Source: JAMHWD01 sp035911135 (GTDB taxonomy: Bacteria; Pseudomonadota; Alphaproteobacteria; Micavibrionales; Micavibrionaceae). From it: DNA of 64,000 nucleotides. The position numbers and the translations under genes are program-made. This document shows positions 57,730-64,000 of this stretch, piece after piece. Location: positions 124,001 to 188,000 of the forward strand of contig JAMHWD010000034.1 of the NCBI GenBank assembly GCA_035911135.1, given 5' to 3'. Numbering within the stretch: position 1 is the stretch's first letter; every line of letters starts with the position of its first letter. Under the pieces are notes generated by a model. It searched no databases, was not told the origin of the DNA, and saw only the letters and a list, made by a program, of their open reading frames with translations.

Positions 57730-59955
57730 ATGACGATAGTCAAATTCCCATCCTCTAAAAAAACCGAAGCCAATTCGGAAAAAAAATCAAAAACGGTACA
57801 AGGACCTGTAATAAACGTGACGCAGCAGAATAAGCCCCGCAATGGGAAATCGTTATCGTTCCTGACTTCCTCCTCTCCGGCGCAGATATGGAGAAGCCGC
57901 ATCAGCTGGCGTATTGCGCTGGCCGTGTTTTTGACGATTCTGGCCGTTCAGGCCATCATTTTGAATTTTACCTTGCGCGATTTCGAACAAGCGCGGCTGA
58001 ATGACCTGCGCGAAGTGGGGCGCTCGGCCATTGTTCCTTTGATCGATACACGCCTGAGCGATTTTCTGGCCTCGCCGATTTCCGATGAAAACGCCCGCAA
58101 GCTGATCAGCTCGACCAAGATTCAAGGCCTGGCTGTGTATTCCAACCAGCTTGATTTACTAAAAACCTATGGTGAGCCTGTGGCCCTGATCATTCATGAT
58201 CTGAACATGCTGACCAAGACGTTTCGTTCCGGTGATGGCGGATCCTACGAGATTATCTACCGCTCCAGCGATCTGCAAAAACCTTATATCATCGTGGCCA
58301 AGCTGGATTCATCCAATGTCCAGAGCGAGGTCAAGGCCTATGTCGAGCAGACGATCCTGATCATGCTGCTGATGTCGGCCTTTGTAACGACCGTTTTGAT
58401 GATTGCGCTGGGTCACTGGCTGCTGGAGCCGATCTTGTTCATGCGTAACAATCTGATGGCGGCATCCAAGAACCCGGAAAACCCGCAGATCCCCGATTCC
58501 CCGTTTGATCCCGGCGATGAGATTGGCGGCGCGATTGAACTTGCCCAGCGCCTGATCCGCCAGAACGCCGATAACATCACCCGCATCAAAAGCGCGGCCG
58601 AGGACAAGATCCACAAGCTTGCCTATTACGATACATTGACCGGCCTGCCTAACAGGACGCTCTTTATCCAGACGCTTTCCGAGAACACCAAAAACGTCAA
58701 CGCGGAAAAGCCGGAGCGTTTTGCCGTCATCACCATCGACCTTGACCATTTCAAGGACGTGAATGATTCCATGGGCCATAATGTGGGCGATGCGATTTTG
58801 CGCGGCGTGGGAAAACGCCTGCGTGCCGCCATGCCCGAAGCCGCGATGGTCTCCCGTACCGGCGAGGATGAATTTGCCGTGACCATGGCCCTCACCCCGG
58901 AACTCGAAAGCGCGCGCATTGTCGCCGATAAAATCTATGCCGTGATCCGCAGCGAGCCTTTCAAGGTCTTTAACGAGCAATTCCAGATCCGGTCCTCGAT
59001 CGGGGTTTCCACATTCCCTGATGACGGGCGCGATCCCGATCAGGTTTTGAAAAATGCTGACATTGCCCTGAACCGCGCCAAGGAAGAAGGGCGCGACACC
59101 ATCAAGGAATATTCAGAAGATTTCGACCGCGCCGTCCAACAGCGTTTCCAGATGCTGCGTGATCTCAGGAACGCGCTGGAGAACAACGAGCTCTCCCTGC
59201 ATTACCAGCCGCAGCTTGACCTGAATACCGGCAAGGTAATCGGCGCCGAAGCCTTGCTGCGCTGGTGGAAAGTGGACAATAGCAAGAATGGCGGGCAGTT
59301 TATCTCACCCGGCGAATTTATCCCGGTAGCCGAACAATCCGGACTCATTGTTCCAATCGGAGAATGGGTTATGATGACCGCCTGCAAGGCTGCCATGGAA
59401 TGGCGCGCCAAAACAGGTCAGGATCTTCGCATTGCGGTGAACGTATCGGCCATGCAATTCTCGCAAAGCGATATCTGCGCCTATACGCAAAAAGTATTGC
59501 AGGAAACACAGCTGCCGCCGCATATGCTGGAGCTGGAAGTGACCGAAAGCGTGTTCATGGTCGATATCCAGCACACCATCCAGACCTTGCAGAATCTGCA
59601 CTCGCTGGGGCTGGAACTGGCGATTGACGACTTTGGTACAGGTTATTCCTCGCTCTCATACCTGCGCCAGTTCCCGATTGACCGCCTGAAAATCGACCAG
59701 TCCTTTATCCGCAATGCGCTGAACAACCCGGATGATGCCTCGATCGCACGCACAATTATCGGCCTTGGCCATTCGCTGAACCTCAAGGTCATCGCGGAAG
59801 GTGTGGAGACGGCCGAGCACGAACAATTCCTGCAGCAGCATAAATGCGACGAGGTCCAAGGATTCCGTTATTCACGCCCTGTTCCGCATGAGAAATTCAT
59901 GGAATTTATTACCGGCTATACCGGCGATCTGGCGACATTTAACAGCAAATCCTGA
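57730..59955 (+). CDS. Membrane-bound GGDEF/EAL protein
   Basis: 741 residues: cytoplasmic low-complexity N-terminus, first membrane helix (WRIALAVFLTILAVQAIIL, about 59-79), a periplasmic sensor of about 120 residues, second helix (TILIMLLMSAFVTTVLMIAL), then GGDEF (about 300-465) and EAL (about 480-730) domains. The cyclase motif reads RTGEDEFAV, so the second Gly of GGDEF is Glu and cyclase activity is doubtful. The EAL residues look active: GAEALLRWW, NVSAMQF, ELEVTESVF, DDFGTGYSSLSYLR, IAEGVET. A c-di-GMP phosphodiesterase is therefore the likely role, with the GGDEF part perhaps sensing GTP. Confidence 0.93.
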   Translation: MTIVKFPSSKKTEANSEKKSKTVQGPVINVTQQNKPRNGKSLSFLTSSSPAQIWRSRISWRIALAVFLTILAVQAIILNFTLRDFEQARLNDLREVGRSAIVPLIDTRLSDFLASPISDENARKLISSTKIQGLAVYSNQLDLLKTYGEPVALIIHDLNMLTKTFRSGDGGSYEIIYRSSDLQKPYIIVAKLDSSNVQSEVKAYVEQTILIMLLMSAFVTTVLMIALGHWLLEPILFMRNNLMAASKNPENPQIPDSPFDPGDEIGGAIELAQRLIRQNADNITRIKSAAEDKIHKLAYYDTLTGLPNRTLFIQTLSENTKNVNAEKPERFAVITIDLDHFKDVNDSMGHNVGDAILRGVGKRLRAAMPEAAMVSRTGEDEFAVTMALTPELESARIVADKIYAVIRSEPFKVFNEQFQIRSSIGVSTFPDDGRDPDQVLKNADIALNRAKEEGRDTIKEYSEDFDRAVQQRFQMLRDLRNALENNELSLHYQPQLDLNTGKVIGAEALLRWWKVDNSKNGGQFISPGEFIPVAEQSGLIVPIGEWVMMTACKAAMEWRAKTGQDLRIAVNVSAMQFSQSDICAYTQKVLQETQLPPHMLELEVTESVFMVDIQHTIQTLQNLHSLGLELAIDDFGTGYSSLSYLRQFPIDRLKIDQSFIRNALNNPDDASIARTIIGLGHSLNLKVIAEGVETAEHEQFLQQHKCDEVQGFRYSRPVPHEKFMEFITGYTGDLATFNSKS

Positions 59956-59994
59956 GTGCGGGTTTAATCGCCCCCTTGCAATCATGCCCGCCCC

Positions 59995-61353
59995 ATGGCT
60001 TTAATGATCGCCATGAATATGAACGCTTCGCAGGAAATTCTGACATCCCGCCCATCAAGCCCCTTGAAAGGGGCCGCCCGCATTCCGGGTGATAAATCCA
60101 TATCGCACCGCGCCCTGATGTTCGGCGCACTAGCCATTGGCGAGACGATGATTTCGGGTCTGCTGGAAGGCGAAGATGTGCTGCATACGGCGGCGGCCAT
60201 GCGCGCACTAGGCGCGAAAATTGAAAAGGGTGATGATGGCCTCTGGCGCATTCATGGCGTGGGCGTGGGCGGATTGCGCGAGCCTTCCGATATTTTGGAT
60301 ATGGGCAATAGCGGTACATCAACACGGCTTTTGATGGGTCTGATTGCCGGGCATCCTATCGCGGCGACCTTCACCGGTGATGCCTCGCTGAACAAACGCC
60401 CGATGCAGCGCGTTATTACACCGCTGGAGATGATGGGCGCAAAATTTTTAGGGCGATCGGGCGGTAAATTACCCATGACCCTGCAGGGCGCAAAAGATAC
60501 GCTTAGCATTGAATACCGCCTGCCGGTGGCCTCGGCACAAGTCAAATCCGCGATTATGCTGGCCGGGCTTAGCGCCGCCGGAACCACCACGGTGATCGAA
60601 GATCACCCTACGCGCGATCACAGCGAAAACATGCTGCGCCATTTTGGCCTTGATATCAAAACCGAGGATATCGGCAATGGCGCGCAAGCCATCCATGTGA
60701 TAGGCCAGCAGAGTTTGTCCCCTTGCGCGGTTGATGTGCCGGGCGACCCATCATCTGCGGCTTTTCCGGCTGTGGCCGCCGCGATAACACCGGGATCGGA
60801 AATCACATTATCGCGCATCGGCATGAATATCCGCCGCACCGGGATATTTGAATGCCTGATTGAAATGGGCGCTGGTATAGAGTGGAAAAACATCCGCATC
60901 GAGGCCGGCGAGAAAGTCGGCGATCTTTATATCAAGGGCGGCAACACGCTCAAGGGCATCACCGTGCCGGAAGAGCGCGTACCGTCCATGATTGATGAAT
61001 TCCCGGTTTTTGCCATGGCCGCATCCTGCGCCGATGGCACGACAAAAATGACAGGGTTATCGGAGCTGCGCGTCAAGGAAAGTGATCGCCTCGCCATGAT
61101 CGCGCAAGGATTAGAGGCTTGCGGCGTGAAGCTGGAAATGGGCGAGGATTCCTTGACCATTCACGGCAATGGCAAACCGCCCAAAGGCGGGGCCAGCATC
61201 GAAACGGCGCTGGATCACCGTATTGCCATGGCGTTTTTGATACTGGGCGGCGTGAGCATCGAGCCGATTTCCATTGATGATGCCGCGCCGATCCGCACCA
61301 GCTTCCCCAATTTCGTGAAATTAATGAACGATCTGGGATGCGATATCGGATGA
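59995..61353 (+). CDS. aroA: 3-phosphoshikimate 1-carboxyvinyltransferase (EPSP synthase)
   Basis: 452-residue shikimate-pathway enzyme. GDKSISHRALMFGALAIGET, DMGNSGTSTRLLMG and GDASLNKRPM (phosphoenolpyruvate and shikimate sites), VPGDPSSAAF, and RVKESDRL are intact, and the pattern is nearer to class II than to E. coli AroA. Several in-frame ATGs exist at the start (59995, 60007, 60013, 60019); the first is used, without a clear ribosome-binding site. It overlaps cmk by 4 nt. Confidence 0.96.
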   Translation: MALMIAMNMNASQEILTSRPSSPLKGAARIPGDKSISHRALMFGALAIGETMISGLLEGEDVLHTAAAMRALGAKIEKGDDGLWRIHGVGVGGLREPSDILDMGNSGTSTRLLMGLIAGHPIAATFTGDASLNKRPMQRVITPLEMMGAKFLGRSGGKLPMTLQGAKDTLSIEYRLPVASAQVKSAIMLAGLSAAGTTTVIEDHPTRDHSENMLRHFGLDIKTEDIGNGAQAIHVIGQQSLSPCAVDVPGDPSSAAFPAVAAAITPGSEITLSRIGMNIRRTGIFECLIEMGAGIEWKNIRIEAGEKVGDLYIKGGNTLKGITVPEERVPSMIDEFPVFAMAASCADGTTKMTGLSELRVKESDRLAMIAQGLEACGVKLEMGEDSLTIHGNGKPPKGGASIETALDHRIAMAFLILGGVSIEPISIDDAAPIRTSFPNFVKLMNDLGCDIG

Positions 61354-62006
61354 TGATTATCGCCATAGACGGTCCGGCGGCTTCGGGAAAAGGCACATTG
61401 GCCAAAAAACTCGCCCGGCATTACAATCTCGATATCATGGATACCGGGGCGCTATACCGGGCCGTAGCCTTGAATCTGATCGAAAGCGGCCTTGAAAACT
61501 GGATGGAAAATGACGCCATCACTGCCGCCAATCATTTAAGCCAGCATATTAAAACCCAAGGCGCAGAAGCGATATTAAGCAATCCGGCCCTGCGGGATGA
61601 TACGGTGGGGCTTACAGCCTCCAAAGTTGCCGCGATCCAGCCCGTGCGCGCCGCCCTTTTGGCGATCCAGCGCGATTTTGCACGCGAACCGCGAAACACC
61701 ATGTCCGGCGCGGTTCTGGACGGGCGGGATATCGGCACGGTGATCTGGCCTGAGGCTGATTTCAAGCTCTTTGTCACCGCCAGCGTCGAAGCGCGGGCGG
61801 AGCGGCGCTTAAAAGAGTTGCAATCCAAGGGAATTGAGGCTACATATAGCACCGTTTTGGCAGATATGCAGGAACGCGACGCGCGTGACTCTCATACGCT
61901 GGATAGACATTTCGAGCCCGGATACGTGACCAATATACTGGACACATCGACACTAGGCCCTGATGAAGTGTTTAAAAAGGCCCTCGAAATCATAGAGAAA
62001 GCCTGA
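61350..62006 (+). CDS. cmk: Cytidylate kinase
   Basis: 218-residue CMP/dCMP kinase. Walker A IAIDGPAASGKGTLAKKLA, DTGALYRAVAL, VLDGRDIGTVIWP, LFVTASVEARAERR and the RDARDSHTLDR-type LID segment are canonical. The start overlaps the aroA stop (ATGA); ATG 61338 or 61353 is also possible. The aroA-cmk-rpsA order is widespread in proteobacteria. Confidence 0.96.
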   Translation: MMIIAIDGPAASGKGTLAKKLARHYNLDIMDTGALYRAVALNLIESGLENWMENDAITAANHLSQHIKTQGAEAILSNPALRDDTVGLTASKVAAIQPVRAALLAIQRDFAREPRNTMSGAVLDGRDIGTVIWPEADFKLFVTASVEARAERRLKELQSKGIEATYSTVLADMQERDARDSHTLDRHFEPGYVTNILDTSTLGPDEVFKKALEIIEKA

Positions 62007-62175
62007 TCCAACGGAGGAAGATACACGTTCCCGGCCCGTTCTTTGTAAATCCAAAAATCTGATCCAAAAACACAAAATGCTGGCACCTTTGTTAAGGTTC
62101 TTCCGCCTTAAACCGCGGAAAATCCAAAAACCTTAAGAGGTCTCCCGGCTCATAAAGCAAAGAATTTTTGGCGTG

Positions 62176-62252
62176 TCTCAGGCGCAAGGCGCGAAATGTA
62201 CAAATCGTACATGAGCAACGAAGCAACGCAGTACACGGTAAAAAGACGAAGC
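62176..62252 (-). repeat. Palindromic intergenic repeat, copy C (inverted relative to A)
   Basis: Reads on the minus strand as GCTTCGTCTTTTT, then GCGTTGCTTCGTTGCTC, palindrome ATGTAC/GTACAT (arms 62196-62201 and 62207-62212) and TTCGCGCCTTGCGCC. Aligns with copy A over its whole length. It lies in the rpsA upstream region. Confidence 0.8.
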
Positions 62253-62283
62253 TTTTCCCCCCAAGAAAGGAATTGTTACCACT

Positions 62284-64000
62284 ATGGCACATGCAGCCGC
62301 AAATTTACTTGATAATACAGAATCCACAGAGTTCGCCGCTCTGCTGGGTGAAACACTGAAAGGCCAGTCCGGCTTTGTCGGCACCGTTGTAAACGGCACA
62401 GTTATCGCCGTTGACCGCGAATTCGTAACCGTTGATGTTGGACTGAAATCCGAAGGACGCGTTGCGCTTCAGGAATTCTCCAAACCCGGCGAAGATCCCG
62501 AAATCAAGATTGGCGATGTCGTTGAAGTTTTCGTTGAGCGCATGGAAAACCGCGCCGGCGAATGCGTTCTCTCCCGCGAGAAAGCGCGCCGCGAAGAAGT
62601 CTGGATTGAACTGGAAGAAAAATCCAAAAAGGCCGAGCGCGTCACTGGCGTTATCTTCGGCCGCGTCAAGGGCGGCTTTACAGTCGATCTGGGCGGCGCT
62701 GTGGCCTTCCTGCCCGGCTCCCAGGTTGATATCCGCCCTGTGCGCGATGTATCGCCTCTGATGGGCACGCCTCAGCCATTCCAGATCCTGAAAATGGACC
62801 GCGCCCGCGGCAATATCGTGGTCTCGCGCCGCGCTGTTCTGGAAGAATCCCGCGAAAGCGCGAAATCCGACCTGCTGGGCAACCTGAACGAAGGCCAGAT
62901 CCTGACCGGCGTTGTCAAGAACATCACCGATTACGGCGCGTTCATTGACCTTGGCGGCGTTGATGGTCTTCTGCACGTCACAGACATCTCCTGGAAGCGC
63001 GTCAACCACCCATCCGAAGTCCTGCAAATCGGCCAGAGCGTCGAAGTACAGGTCATCCGCTACAACGAAGATACACAGCGTATCTCGCTGGGTATGAAAC
63101 AACTCGAATCCGACCCATGGGGCGCGGTTGCCGGCAAATACTCTGTTGGCGAACGCTTCAAGGGCCGCGTAACAAACATTGCCGATTACGGCGCGTTTGT
63201 TGAGCTGGAGAACGGTATCGAGGGTCTCGTGCACGTATCTGAAATGTCCTGGACGAAGAAGAACGCTCATCCGAACAAGATCGTTTCCACTTCGCAGGAA
63301 GTTGAAGTCATGGTTCTGGATATCGATTCCGAAAAACGCCGCATTTCGCTGGGCCTCAAGCAATGCATGGACAACCCATGGAAAGCTTACGCATCGGCTC
63401 ATAAATCCGGCGAGGAAATCGAAGGCGAAATCCGCAATATCACGGAATTCGGTCTCTTCGTGGCCCTTACAGACGAGCTGGACGGTATGGTTCACCTCTC
63501 CGATGTGTCATGGGAAGATTCCAGCGAGGAAGCCCTGAAAGCCTTCAAAAAAGGCGATAAGGTCAAGGCAAAAATCCTGGAAATCGACGCCGAGAAAGAG
63601 CGCGTTGCGCTGGGCATCAAGCAACTCTCCAAAGACCCTTACGATGGTCAGGGCCCGACATCCTCGGCTTCCGGCGCGAGCGCCGCAGGCCTTGGCAAGG
63701 GCGAGGTTGTGACCTGCACAGTCACAGCCATCACCAGCGGCGGTATCGATGTATCGCTCAGCGATGGCATGACCGGCTTCATCAAGAAGGCCGATCTCTC
63801 CCGCGAGCGTTCCGAGCAGCGCCCAGACCGCTTCGCCGTTGGCGAGAAGGTCGATGCGAAAATCCTGCTGGTTGACAAAAAGACCAAGAAGGTCTCCTTG
63901 TCCATCAAGGCTCGCGAAATCGACGAAGACAAGCAAGCGATGAAGGAATTCGGCTCGACCGAATCCGGCGCATCGCTGGGCGATATCCTTGGCGCGGCCC
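62284..64000 (+). CDS. rpsA: 30S ribosomal protein S1 (3' end cut by window)
   Basis: 572 codons are visible with no stop; the total length of S1 in this class is about 560-570, so only a few codons should be missing. Six S1 repeats are seen (starting about residues 25, 120, 205, 290, 375 and 465), with canonical strands such as VKNITDYGAFIDLGGVDGLL, VTNIADYGAFVELENG and IRNITEFGLFVALTDELDG. S1 binds mRNA and lets the 30S subunit act on messages with weak ribosome-binding sites. AAGGAA lies about 10 nt before ATG 62284. Confidence 0.96.
   Translation, partial: MAHAAANLLDNTESTEFAALLGETLKGQSGFVGTVVNGTVIAVDREFVTVDVGLKSEGRVALQEFSKPGEDPEIKIGDVVEVFVERMENRAGECVLSREKARREEVWIELEEKSKKAERVTGVIFGRVKGGFTVDLGGAVAFLPGSQVDIRPVRDVSPLMGTPQPFQILKMDRARGNIVVSRRAVLEESRESAKSDLLGNLNEGQILTGVVKNITDYGAFIDLGGVDGLLHVTDISWKRVNHPSEVLQIGQSVEVQVIRYNEDTQRISLGMKQLESDPWGAVAGKYSVGERFKGRVTNIADYGAFVELENGIEGLVHVSEMSWTKKNAHPNKIVSTSQEVEVMVLDIDSEKRRISLGLKQCMDNPWKAYASAHKSGEEIEGEIRNITEFGLFVALTDELDGMVHLSDVSWEDSSEEALKAFKKGDKVKAKILEIDAEKERVALGIKQLSKDPYDGQGPTSSASGASAAGLGKGEVVTCTVTAITSGGIDVSLSDGMTGFIKKADLSRERSEQRPDRFAVGEKVDAKILLVDKKTKKVSLSIKAREIDEDKQAMKEFGSTESGASLGDILGAA

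Noticed and set aside
62305..63495. Long open frame on the minus strand inside rpsA
   Set aside because: Antisense shadow of the strongly biased rpsA gene; composition is Phe/Asp/Ala-rich without any motif.

Overview
The window looks like the chromosome of an alphaproteobacterium of moderate GC content (mid-50s per cent by eye, not computed). The evidence is gene content and order: usg, a DUF1150 gene beside hsp20, the CHCC zinc-finger protein, mutM-rpsT-dnaA, kdsD-lptC-lptA-lptB-rpoN-hpf-ptsN and aroA-cmk-rpsA are all alphaproteobacterial arrangements. Many genes of unknown function lie between these blocks, which suggests a deep-branching or little-sampled lineage (Rhodospirillales- or Micavibrio-like). 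That placement is inference only. No rRNA, insertion sequence, integrase, prophage or CRISPR array was seen; there is one tRNA.

Layout. 1-3.2 kb: 3' end of RNase E, a pilin-like protein and a PLP aminotransferase. 3.2-9.6 kb: a structured non-coding stretch, a secreted protein, a GT4 glycosyltransferase and two large orphan proteins. 9.6-15 kb: heme A synthase, a membrane protein, a [2Fe-2S] ferredoxin, an orphan gene that may be leaderless, usg and a chemoreceptor. 15-17.3 kb: groES-groEL under a CIRCE operator. 17.3-20.1 kb: a small orphan gene, a formyltransferase-fold protein with an XRE regulator, and a probable small RNA gene. 20.1-24.1 kb: mutM, rpsT and dnaA. 24.2-32.1 kb: an RTX-type protein with four near-identical 78-residue repeats, then a biotin cluster (bioB, two small paralogous genes, bioF, bioD, bioA and a ferritin-like diiron protein), which separates dnaA from dnaN. 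33.4-38.9 kb: a polysaccharide export locus (Wza and Wzc types) with membrane proteins and a response regulator. 39-49 kb: tRNA-Leu, rnd, and the LPS-transport/nitrogen block with rpoN, hpf and a ptsN whose active-site histidine is missing. 49-50 kb: hsp20 with a sigma-32-type promoter and a ROSE-like leader. 50-57.5 kb: a second pilin-like protein, cysS, folE, a response regulator, pyrC and a methyltransferase. 57.7-64 kb: a GGDEF/EAL protein, aroA, cmk and rpsA (cut by the window end).

The observations most worth following are: the diiron protein translationally overlapped with bioA in a biotin cluster without any recognised pimeloyl-ACP gene; a ~100-nt small RNA with its own promoter and terminator; a palindromic repeat family with compensatory arm changes around groESL and rpsA; a PtsN that cannot be phosphorylated at the usual site; a probable RNA thermometer before hsp20; and several genes whose -10 box lies only 6-8 nt before the ATG, as expected for leaderless mRNAs.
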